Source of the DNA: CAYTRS01 sp964440305
GTDB lineage: Bacteria; Patescibacteriota; Minisyncoccia; Moranbacterales; JAKLHP01
Assembly: GCA_964440305.1 (NCBI GenBank)
Contig: CAYTRS010000036.1
Span: forward strand, 1 to 5,461
DNA length: 5,461 nt
Direction of reading: 5' to 3'
Part shown: in pieces, positions 1 through 5,180 of the stretch
Numbering within the stretch: the stretch's first letter is position 1
Layout: each line of letters begins with the position of its first letter
Position numbers and translations under genes: made by a program
The notes under the pieces: model-generated
Database searches by the model: none
The model's input: only the letters and a program-made list of their open reading frames with translations
Told to the model about the DNA's origin: nothing

Positions 1-14
1 TATTTTTCTCGTTG

Positions 15-45
15 AAAAAAGCCCGGCTTTTCAGTCGAGCTTTTT
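15..45 (-). terminator. Hairpin terminator, probably bidirectional, after the yfiH-like gene
   Basis: AAAAAGC at 16-22 pairs with GCTTTTT at 39-45. After one mismatch the stem continues as CGGC (24-27) with GTCG (34-37), closing a TTTTCA loop. It lies 17 bases past the minus-strand stop codon. Read on the minus strand the stem ends in a run of T; read on the plus strand it is followed by TTTTTGTTTTTTG. It could therefore also end a convergent gene lying left of the window. Confidence 0.7.
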
Positions 46-62
46 GTTTTTTGCGAAAAAAA

Positions 63-794
63 TCATTTGATCATTCCGATTACCATTATTCCTGCTTGGA
101 TTTTATCCAGCGGATATTTTTCCCTTCGTGCTGAGAACAAATCAGTATTTTCGTAAGTGCATATTCCGCATGACGAGATATTTCTCGAAAGGACTCCGGA
201 TTTTGATAATTGATATCTGATTATTCCGGGAATATCCACCAAGATTTTATCTTTCTTGCGGCTTTTCCTAAGGAAGAACATATGCTTCTGGAATTTTTCG
301 GCTCCCTCAATTCCGTATTCGTAGCAGTTTCCGCAGATTGCGGGCCCGATTACTGCTTCAATGTTTTTCAAATTTGCGCCGAAGTCCAGCATCATCTGAA
401 TGGCACGGAAGGAAATTCCTTTCAAGGTTCCTTCATAACCCGAATGAAAAATGCATATCGCCTTTCTTTTTCTGTCATATAGGGCTACAGGAGGGCAGTC
501 CGCGTAAGTGACCGAAATATACGTTTTTGTTTCCGTTGTAATAAAGCCGTCCACGTCTTCAACCACTTCAGGCGAATTTTTTCCCACCGCCGCGATATCC
601 GCGCTGTGGATGACTTTCGGAACTATCAGCTTTGCCTGGCTTGAATTGGGGATGAAGGCTATTTTAAAATTTTCTCTGTTATTTTTTCCTTCCTCTCCGT
701 CAGAAATCTTCATGCTTCCGTGAATCTTGCGTGAAGCGAGAATGATAATGTCATCCCTTTTTCCGCAAAGGCTTATCGGCTGTCCGTTTTTCAT
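63..794 (-). CDS. YfiH/PgeF family protein (DUF152, LACC1-like, 'polyphenol oxidase' family)
   Basis: This 243-residue protein is close to the usual family length. The family's three metal-binding residues are visible: His63 (in VIHSAD), Cys100 (in YADCPPV) and His117 (in IFHSGYEGT), with the 37 and 17 residue spacing expected for YfiH proteins. The family's usual HAGWRGT is here HSGYEGT. Other landmarks are DVDGFIT (80-86), VIGPAICGNCYEYG (148-161) and the C-terminal SSCGICTYENTDLFSARREK (208-227). Family members have been described as laccase-like, as purine-nucleoside enzymes (FAMIN/LACC1) and, in E. coli, as the peptidoglycan editing factor PgeF; which activity applies here cannot be read from sequence. 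No signal peptide is seen, so it is cytoplasmic. The ATG at 794 has a GGGAGG ribosome site (801-806) six bases upstream. The gene diverges from the surface-protein genes and is probably monocistronic. Confidence 0.92.
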   Translation of the reverse strand: MKNGQPISLCGKRDDIIILASRKIHGSMKISDGEEGKNNRENFKIAFIPNSSQAKLIVPKVIHSADIAAVGKNSPEVVEDVDGFITTETKTYISVTYADCPPVALYDRKRKAICIFHSGYEGTLKGISFRAIQMMLDFGANLKNIEAVIGPAICGNCYEYGIEGAEKFQKHMFFLRKSRKKDKILVDIPGIIRYQLSKSGVLSRNISSCGICTYENTDLFSARREKYPLDKIQAGIMVIGMIK

Positions 795-842
795 TTTTTT
801 CCTCCCTTATTGAAAGATTCAAAGAACTTTTTTTGTTTTTAA

Positions 843-871
843 ATTTAACATCATTTTTAATCTGAAGTCAA
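843..871 (-). promoter_or_regulatory. Candidate proximal sigma-70 promoter of the yfiH-like gene
   Basis: On the minus strand TTGACT (871-866) and TTAAAT (848-843) are separated by exactly 17 bases. The predicted transcription start near 836 would leave a leader of about 42 bases before the ATG at 794. The -35 matches 5 of 6 and the -10 matches 4 of 6 consensus bases. The region is AT-rich, so chance matches are possible. Confidence 0.4.
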
Positions 872-906
872 TGACGCCTTTTTGTTTTGTTTTTGGGAAT
901 GAATTT

Positions 907-935
907 TTTACAACATCAATTTTTGCTTTTGTCAA
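907..935 (-). promoter_or_regulatory. Candidate distal sigma-70 promoter of the yfiH-like gene
   Basis: On the minus strand a perfect TTGACA (935-930) is followed after 17 bases by TGTAAA (912-907). The -35 is consensus while the -10 is only 4 of 6. With the box pair at 843-871 this would make tandem promoters about 60 bases apart. Only one may be real. Confidence 0.35.
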
Positions 936-944
936 GCCTAAAAC

Positions 945-953
945 TGTGGATAA
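945..953 (-). promoter_or_regulatory. Consensus DnaA-box 9-mer (isolated)
   Basis: TGTGGATAA on the plus strand is the exact complement of the DnaA box TTATCCACA. No second clear box was found in the surrounding intergenic region and no replication genes are present, so an origin is not supported. It could be a DnaA regulatory site between divergent promoters or a chance match. Confidence 0.25.
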
Positions 954-982
954 CTATCTGCAACATTTTTTTATTTTTATTG

Positions 983-988
983 TATAAT
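983..988 (+). promoter_or_regulatory. Candidate -10 element (TATAAT) of a plus-strand transcript
   Basis: A perfect TATAAT sits behind an A/T-rich stretch. No good -35 lies 16-18 bases upstream; the best is TGCAAC at 959-964. A start near 995 would give an RNA beginning AGGAGGAAAAATAAAC that reaches the hairpin terminator ending at 1183. The perfect -10 and the downstream terminator support each other, but the weak -35 keeps this uncertain. Confidence 0.4.
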
Positions 989-994
989 TAATCA

Positions 995-1183
995 GGAGGA
1001 AAAATAAACATTACAATTTTTAGGAGAACTGTAGGGATTTTGCTGCAGTTTTTCTATTGGAAAAAATAGGTTATGGGATTTTTTTCAAGCCTCCCGGAAA
1101 ACTTATCTTTGGGTAGGAGTTCTTTAATGGAAAGCCAACCGGCATTTGCTACTTTTTAGGTAGTGTGTGCCGGTTAGCTTTTT
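995..1183 (+). ncRNA. Candidate structured small RNA or attenuated leader, about 190 nt
   Basis: The stretch is bounded by a TATAAT (983-988) and a strong terminator hairpin (1131-1183), and holds no convincing reading frame. Several stems can be drawn inside it. AACTGTAG (1027-1034) pairs with CTGCAGTT (1043-1050), including one G-U. CTATT (1054-1058) pairs with AATAG (1065-1069). CCTCCC (1090-1095) pairs with GGGTAGG (1111-1117) with one bulged base. GAAAAAAT (1060-1067) can alternatively pair with ATTTTTTTC (1078-1086), which excludes the CTATT stem. The GGAGG at the predicted 5' end is complementary to CCTCC at 1090-1094. I do not recognise 6S RNA, SRP RNA, tmRNA, RNase P or a known riboswitch class. 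It may be free-standing, or a leader of the surface-protein genes downstream. Confidence 0.33.
1131..1183 (+). terminator. Intrinsic terminator with long hairpin
   Basis: AAAGC-C-AACCGGCA (1131-1144) pairs with TGCCGGTT-A-GCTTT (1168-1181) with a single C/A mismatch, and the RNA ends in TTTTT (1179-1183). The loop carries a further small CTAC/GTAG stem (1149-1152 with 1160-1163). On the minus strand no T-run follows, so it works for plus-strand transcription. No protein gene precedes it, which suggests a small RNA or an attenuator ahead of the gene at 1345. Confidence 0.65.
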
Positions 1184-1203
1184 AAATAGGCAAAAAAATT
1201 TAA

Positions 1204-1244
1204 GCCCCCTTTTGGAAAGGGGGCGCGCCCTCCGGAAACGGGGG
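1204..1244. repeat. Pair of adjacent GC-rich palindromes (possible dispersed repeat element)
   Basis: GCCCCCTTT (1204-1212) pairs perfectly with AAAGGGGGC (1216-1224) over a three-base loop. Three bases later CCTCCG (1229-1234) pairs with CGGGGG (1239-1244), including one G-U, around a GAAA-type loop. The block is far more GC-rich than its AT-rich surroundings. It has no following T-run, so it is a poor terminator. The twin-hairpin form resembles REP-like palindromic elements; whether copies exist elsewhere in the genome cannot be seen here. Confidence 0.45.
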
Positions 1245-1256
1245 TTTAGATCAAGT

Positions 1257-1280
1257 TTGCTTATTATAAAAAGTATATCA
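1257..1280 (+). promoter_or_regulatory. Weak promoter-like region ahead of gene A
   Basis: TATAAA (1265-1270) and TATATC (1274-1279) are -10-like, lying 66-80 bases ahead of the ATG at 1345. Neither has a convincing -35 at the right distance. The small inverted repeat TTTGC (1286-1290) / GCAAA (1299-1303) lies just downstream and would be in the leader. If there is no promoter here, transcription must read through the terminator at 1131-1183. Confidence 0.2.
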
Positions 1281-1344
1281 CGCTATTTGCCGGCTAGTGC
1301 AAAAATGGAAACGGGATTCAACTAGATTGGGAGGTGAAAACAAA

Positions 1345-1833
1345 ATGAAAAAATTTATGGTTTTAGGAGCGGTTGTTTTTGCGTTCGCTTTAACCACCAG
1401 CGTAGCATTTGCTTTTTGCGGGATGTGCGGATTCAATCCATGTCCGTGTCCGGAGCAGTCAAACAGCGCATACAATGTAACGAATGAAGTTTCAGCAGTT
1501 TCTACGACCGGAATCAATAGCAATGCCTATGTATTTGGTTCTGCTGGAATAACAACCGGAGGTGCGGGTTCGGCGGTAATGGGAATTAATGCCATTAACT
1601 CCAACTTGAAGACCGGAATGAGTTTTGGACCTTCAGCTCAGACAAATAAGGCGATTAATGTGGCAAATACTGTTGCGGCTGGTTCATACACCGGACAAAA
1701 CACAAACACATATACTGGTTGCGCTACGATTAATACTGGCGGAGCATTATCAGCTGCAAAAGGAATTAATCTTGTGAACACCAATGTAAAAATTGGTTGC
1801 CCGTGTGCTGGACAACCCAATTGCGGATGCTAA
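1345..1833 (+). CDS. Gene A: small secreted cysteine-rich protein with two TG-A-N repeats
   Basis: I know no named family for this 162-residue protein. It has a clear signal peptide: MKK, a hydrophobic core (about 5-20) and a likely cleavage at AFA|F after residue 23. A lipobox is absent because Phe24 precedes Cys25. The mature part has a cysteine cluster (C25, C28, C33, C35, with a CPC motif), two repeats (about 41-91 and 101-151) and a second cysteine cluster at the C-terminus (C152, C154, C160, C162, again with CPC). C126 is the ninth cysteine. Mature residues are mostly Gly, Asn, Thr, Ala and Ser, with no acidic linker, no membrane anchor and no enzyme motif. The ATG at 1345 is chosen because GGGAGGTG (1329-1336) lies 8 bases upstream and the signal peptide starts there; the in-frame ATG at 1297 would add 16 charged residues and lacks a ribosome site. 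First gene of the A-B-C group; plausibly an abundant extracellular subunit. Confidence 0.85.
   Translation: MKKFMVLGAVVFAFALTTSVAFAFCGMCGFNPCPCPEQSNSAYNVTNEVSAVSTTGINSNAYVFGSAGITTGGAGSAVMGINAINSNLKTGMSFGPSAQTNKAINVANTVAAGSYTGQNTNTYTGCATINTGGALSAAKGINLVNTNVKIGCPCAGQPNCGC
1465..1797 (+). repeat. Two protein-level repeats in gene A
   Basis: Unit 1 is encoded by 1465-1617 (residues 41-91) and unit 2 by 1645-1797 (residues 101-151). Aligned landmarks are TNEVSAV / VANTVAA, TGINSN / TGQNTN, GSAGITTGGAGSA / GCATINTGGALSA and GINAINSN / GINLVNTN. Ser66 of unit 1 aligns with Cys126 of unit 2. The regular small and Asn residues suggest a beta-strand stack (solenoid-like), which is inference. The same core recurs in genes B and C. 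Confidence 0.8.
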
Positions 1834-1853
1834 GACTAGCTTGGAAAAGTTTA

Positions 1854-1881
1854 TCAGGCGGGGGATTTTTTCCCCGCCTGA
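1854..1881 (+). other. Intercistronic hairpin between genes A and B
   Basis: TCAGGCGGGG (1854-1863) pairs perfectly with CCCCGCCTGA (1872-1881) over the loop GATTTTTT. It lies 20 bases past the stop of gene A. On the plus strand it is followed by AAACCAGAAG and on the minus strand by TAAAC, so neither side has a terminator T-run. It may protect the 3' end of an A-only message or partly slow transcription into B, favouring high A and low B and C. Confidence 0.6.
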
Positions 1882-1919
1882 AAACCAGAAGCTAAAATTT
1901 TCACAAAAAGGAGGGCGGA

Positions 1920-2363
1920 ATGAAAATAGTCAGAAATTTTTTAAAAATTTTATATGTCTTATTTTTCCCGCTGTTAGCCTTAGGCACGTGGGGGGAGTTT
2001 TGTTGCAGCGCAAAAATTGAAAACAATGTGGGCGCAACGGCGAATACCGGGGGAAACAAAATTGAAGGTTTGGGAAGTATTGAAACCGGTGATGCCAAGG
2101 CAGAAGCAAAATCGGTGAATATTGTAAACGGCGAAGGCGAAAATAGCATAAAAGCCCAAGTCAGAGCTGAAACTAATGGAGAATCTGTGGAAGTGAAATA
2201 TGAAGGAAGTGGACCGGCGGAAATCAAAAAAGAATCGGAGAATGGAAAGGCTTCATCTGAAATTAAAATCAAAAACAGCCAGGAATTTGAGCCTATTTCA
2301 GAAAATGATAAAGAGAAATCTTTTTTTGAAAAAGTCTGGGATTTTATAACATCAATATTTTGA
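1920..2363 (+). CDS. Gene B: small exported protein with one TG-A-N repeat and charged tail
   Basis: This 147-residue protein is of no named family I recognise. The N-terminus is basic (MKIVRNFLK) followed by a hydrophobic segment (about 8-23), an export signal. Possible cleavage is near residue 31 (CCSA|K); no lipobox is present. Residues 32-75 form one copy of the repeat core: ENNVGATANTGGNKIEG, then GSIETGDAKAEAKSVNIVN. Unlike A and C the asparagine ladder ends in NGEGEN rather than NTN. Residues 76-120 are alternating charged and hydrophobic (KAQVRAE, VEVKYEG, EIKIKN), probably beta strands. Residues 121-133 are acidic, and the protein ends in a short aromatic segment, KSFFEKVWDFITSIF. 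The ATG at 1920 has an excellent AAGGAGGG site (1908-1915). Gene C follows after 8 bases, so the two are surely cotranscribed. Inferred role: minor or adaptor component of the same surface structure. Confidence 0.8.
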   Translation: MKIVRNFLKILYVLFFPLLALGTWGEFCCSAKIENNVGATANTGGNKIEGLGSIETGDAKAEAKSVNIVNGEGENSIKAQVRAETNGESVEVKYEGSGPAEIKKESENGKASSEIKIKNSQEFEPISENDKEKSFFEKVWDFITSIF

Positions 2364-2371
2364 TTTAAATT

Positions 2372-5143
2372 ATGAAAAAGAGGAGTTTTGGAAAAAAATT
2401 AAAAAGAAAGTTGGGAAACCTGCTTAATTCTCTTTTTATTTCTGCAATTATTTTTTTTGTTGTTTTTAGCGCTTTTTCATATCAAATTGCTTTTACCTCA
2501 CATATTTCAAGTGCCGATGAGGGCGAAGCGATTATTTCCGAATCTTTTGAAAATTCTGAAAGTGAAGAGGGCGAAGAGGAGGTGATTGAAGAAGAAATAA
2601 TAACAGAGGAGGTGAAAGAAGAACCGGTGAAAGATGAGGAAATTGAGGCTGATGAAGAATCCAGCGAAATTGTTCCTGACTCTGATGAAAATTCATCAGA
2701 AGAAACACTCGTTGAAAATACTGAATCAACAAACGAACAAACAGAGGTTGCTGCGGATGTTAAGGAAGATGATTGTGTCTGTGACGATGAAGGTAGTGAT
2801 GAATTGAAATCGGAAGATTGTGATCTGCCTCAACCGGAAAATTGCCAATGCCTCATTGATTATTGTTCTAAAATAACGAGCATTAATAATGCGGAGGAAG
2901 TCGCAAGTGTTACGGAAGCGGAATCTGTAACCGGAGGAAATGAAATTGTCGGGGAGACGGAATCTTCCGAAATTTCTCAGGAAGAAACAGAAGTTGCAGA
3001 AAACGAAATTTTGCCGGAGGAAGATTTAAATAATGAAAATCAAGATAGTGAACAGTCGGAAGAATCTTCCGAAGGTTCAAGTGAAGAAATTGCGGATGCC
3101 GTTATTGAAACGGGGGATGCCAATTCGGAAGCTATTGCCGTTAATGAAATCAACACTAATATTTATACTGATAACGGTCAGGAAATGGTGGAAAACATCA
3201 GCGGTGATTATGCAGGAGACATCAATCTTTTGGAGGCCTTTGATTCTGTTTTGGAAAATTCAAAAGATTTGTACGAACAAAACGAAGAACATTTTGAAAA
3301 AATAACTGTTGTCAATATTAATTCCGCGGAAAAAGTTGAGAACAATGTTTCTGCTTTGGCGGATAGCGGAGAAAATAAGATTGCCAATATTGATGGAGAT
3401 GCAAGTATTGAAACAGGAAATGCTTCCGCTATTGCCAGTGCCGTTAATCTCATCAATACCAATATTACAGGCAACAACTGGTTATTCGCAATTGTCAATA
3501 TTTTCGGGAATTGGACCGGCGATCTCATTGTTCCCGGTGAAGGACTCTTGGAAACTCCGGCTGGAAAAATGATTTTTGACAAAATCGTCAGTATTAATTA
3601 TGCGTCGGATATTAAAAATTTTGTTTATGCCGGCGCCAATACGGGAGGCAATTCGGAGAATAATGTATCCGGAGATGCCAGTATTGAAACAGGGAGTGCT
3701 TTTTCTCAAGCCAGTTCGGTAAATTTGGTAAATACAAATATTATTAAAAATAACTGGTTCTTTCTTCTGATTAATAATTCCGGAAACTGGATCGGGAAAG
3801 TGATCAATTGGAACAAAGACACAGGGGAGCAAAACACCGCGTATGAATATGAATTTGGCAGTTTGGATGAAGAAAATGAAAGCAACTCGATCAAGGTTAT
3901 TGATGTTTATAACAGCAATTATGCGGAAGATGTTTCCAATTATGTCTCTTCCTATGCCAATTCGGGAAATAATTTAATTGAAAGTTCTGAAAGCGCTTCC
4001 ATCCAGACTGGAAATGCTAATGCTTTTGCCAGCGCTTTCAATTTTGTAAACACGAATATTACCGGTAACAACTGGCTATTTGGCATTGTCAATAATGCCG
4101 GTAATTGGACGGGAAATGTCATTTTTGGTTATCCTGATCTTGAAATTTCGTTAAGCGCCGACAAGAGATCTGTGGAGCCGGGAGAAAACTTCTCCTACAT
4201 GATAAGATATAAAAATATCGGAAAAGCAAAATGCGATAATGCGGAATTGATGCTGTCTTTTCCTAAATATTTATCCTATCTTTCTGACACTAACGGTTCA
4301 CCTCAGAATGACAGTGGAAATTATTATTGGTCCGCTTCCGGACTTAAGCCCGGGGAGGAAAGATCATTCAGCGTTTCTGTCCGACTTGATGAAAATGTTC
4401 CAAGGGAAATTACGGAACTTCAAAGTTCAACAGGAATAAGGACCGAAACTATGGAAAAGGATCTTTCAAATAATTATGAAAGTGAGAGTATTGGCATTGC
4501 CTTTCCGGCTACTATTATTATTGAAGACGGGGATTATTGGAAGGAAGGATCTTCACTTGAGGTTTCGAGAAGCGAAAATTCAAGGATTTCCATGGGAGCT
4601 TTGGCAGATTATTTAATTACAGTCAAGAATCCCGGTAAAAATACTTTGTTTAATTTGTTGGTGACGGAGAAAATCAAGGACCCTTCCGGGAATGTCGCGG
4701 CGGAATATTCTTGGGTTATTGAAAAACTGAAAAAGGGTCAGAAAGCCACGATCCAGTACCAGCTATTTTTCGGTCCGCCTGCGCAAACGGGCGTATACAA
4801 GCATTCGGCCTCGGCCTTGGGTTATAATGAATACGGTTTTGAAGTGAAAAGCAAGAAAGCCTCCAGCAAAGTGGAACTTGTTTCCGGGGGAGGATATCAA
4901 AATTATTCAGGGGAAAATCCGGTTCCGGAGAAAGAAACTGTCCTGGGAGCGGAAAATATGCCGGCTCTTTCAATCCCTGTTATGGGCGGAGAAAAAATCG
5001 ATATCTCCGGCTATTTTAAATGGTTTTGGCTTCTTCTGCTTGTTCCGCCGGCTTATTACGCTTGGAAGAAAAGATTGTACAGATGGGAAAAAATCCAAAA
5101 ATTCGCCCAGCAGGCGGCCAATATGCTAAGCTCATTTTTCTAA
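2372..5143 (+). CDS. Gene C: large membrane-anchored surface protein with four repeats and two DUF11-like domains
   Basis: A 923-residue exported protein. In order: basic N-terminus (1-15); hydrophobic segment (about 20-42), a signal peptide possibly cut near SSA|D after residue 48, or a retained anchor; a very acidic Glu/Ser-rich linker (49-134); a cysteine cluster (C135, C137, C150, C158, C160, C165); four repeats (168-287 with an insert, 311-388, 405-480, 507-586); a DUF11-like beta-sandwich (588-709: VEPGENFSYMIRYKNIG, then LKPGEERSFSVSV); a second such domain (about 713-836: DYLITVKNPGKNTLFNLLVT); a short flexible linker; and a transmembrane segment (about 881-897) followed by a basic tail (KKRLYR). 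The bulk is therefore outside the cell and the C-terminus inside. No LPxTG motif is seen. DUF11 domains are common in bacterial surface stalks and adhesins. The ATG at 2372 lacks a Shine-Dalgarno site and lies 8 bases after the stop of gene B, so translation is probably coupled. Likely the anchored base of the structure built with A and B. Confidence 0.88.
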   Translation: MKKRSFGKKLKRKLGNLLNSLFISAIIFFVVFSAFSYQIAFTSHISSADEGEAIISESFENSESEEGEEEVIEEEIITEEVKEEPVKDEEIEADEESSEIVPDSDENSSEETLVENTESTNEQTEVAADVKEDDCVCDDEGSDELKSEDCDLPQPENCQCLIDYCSKITSINNAEEVASVTEAESVTGGNEIVGETESSEISQEETEVAENEILPEEDLNNENQDSEQSEESSEGSSEEIADAVIETGDANSEAIAVNEINTNIYTDNGQEMVENISGDYAGDINLLEAFDSVLENSKDLYEQNEEHFEKITVVNINSAEKVENNVSALADSGENKIANIDGDASIETGNASAIASAVNLINTNITGNNWLFAIVNIFGNWTGDLIVPGEGLLETPAGKMIFDKIVSINYASDIKNFVYAGANTGGNSENNVSGDASIETGSAFSQASSVNLVNTNIIKNNWFFLLINNSGNWIGKVINWNKDTGEQNTAYEYEFGSLDEENESNSIKVIDVYNSNYAEDVSNYVSSYANSGNNLIESSESASIQTGNANAFASAFNFVNTNITGNNWLFGIVNNAGNWTGNVIFGYPDLEISLSADKRSVEPGENFSYMIRYKNIGKAKCDNAELMLSFPKYLSYLSDTNGSPQNDSGNYYWSASGLKPGEERSFSVSVRLDENVPREITELQSSTGIRTETMEKDLSNNYESESIGIAFPATIIIEDGDYWKEGSSLEVSRSENSRISMGALADYLITVKNPGKNTLFNLLVTEKIKDPSGNVAAEYSWVIEKLKKGQKATIQYQLFFGPPAQTGVYKHSASALGYNEYGFEVKSKKASSKVELVSGGGYQNYSGENPVPEKETVLGAENMPALSIPVMGGEKIDISGYFKWFWLLLLVPPAYYAWKKRLYRWEKIQKFAQQAANMLSSFF
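2516..2770 (+). other. Acidic low-complexity linker within gene C
   Basis: Residues 49-133 of gene C are dominated by Glu, Asp and Ser with few Lys and no Arg, encoded by GAA/GAG-rich purine tracts. Such stretches are expected to be disordered and strongly negative. It lies between the N-terminal membrane segment and the cysteine cluster, so it would act as a charged spacer near the membrane or at the far end, depending on whether the signal is cleaved. Confidence 0.75.
2873..4129 (+). repeat. Four protein-level repeats in gene C
   Basis: Units: 1 at 2873-3232 (residues 168-287, interrupted by an acidic insert at about 195-239), 2 at 3302-3535, 3 at 3584-3811 and 4 at 3890-4129. Shared core landmarks are a first Asn/Ala strand (NINSAEKVENNVSALA in unit 2), a TGGN or SGxN turn, ASIETGNASA and VNLINTNI. 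Units 2-4 add a second half, NNW[LF]F then N..GNW.G. In unit 1 this extension is degenerate (GDYAGD replaces GNWTGD) and the NNW is lost. The DNA of the units has diverged more than the protein, so they are old rather than recent duplications. Confidence 0.85.
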
Positions 5144-5180
5144 ACTTGCAGAAACATAATAGCGACACTTATTAAAAGAA

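Noticed and set aside
210..723. Plus-strand frames opposite the yfiH-like gene
   Set aside because: The minus strand encodes a protein with all three conserved metal ligands and the family motifs; the opposite frames are shadows.
945..953. Replication origin
   Set aside because: There is only a single DnaA box, with no dnaA, dnaN or recF neighbours and no box cluster.
1073..1159. 28-codon frame inside the candidate RNA
   Set aside because: It has no real ribosome site, its end lies in the terminator hairpin, and the peptide shows no recognisable feature. A leader peptide is possible but unsupported.
1297..1344. Upstream in-frame ATG that would lengthen gene A by 16 residues
   Set aside because: It has no ribosome site, would put charged residues before the signal peptide, and the GGGAGGTG site fits the ATG at 1345.
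1405..1422. Lipoprotein signal in gene A, since a Cys follows the hydrophobic segment
   Set aside because: The residue before Cys25 is Phe and the -3 residue is Phe, which does not fit a lipobox. AFA|F is a good signal peptidase I site.
1793..2020. 75-codon plus-strand frame spanning the end of A and the start of B
   Set aside because: It runs through the intercistronic hairpin and overlaps both real genes in another frame, with no sensible protein features.
2361..2363. TGA recoded as Gly or Trp (alternative code), fusing B and C
   Set aside because: Reading through TGA meets another in-frame stop four codons on, and C is in a different frame. The yfiH-like gene also ends normally at TGA.
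3208..3832. Long antisense frames opposite the repeats of gene C
   Set aside because: They arise from the biased repeat codons on the coding strand. They have no ribosome sites and no family resemblance.
2873..4129. CRISPR array or recent tandem DNA duplication
   Set aside because: The repetition is at protein level only, units are about 75 codons with diverged DNA, and no short identical direct repeats with spacers are present.
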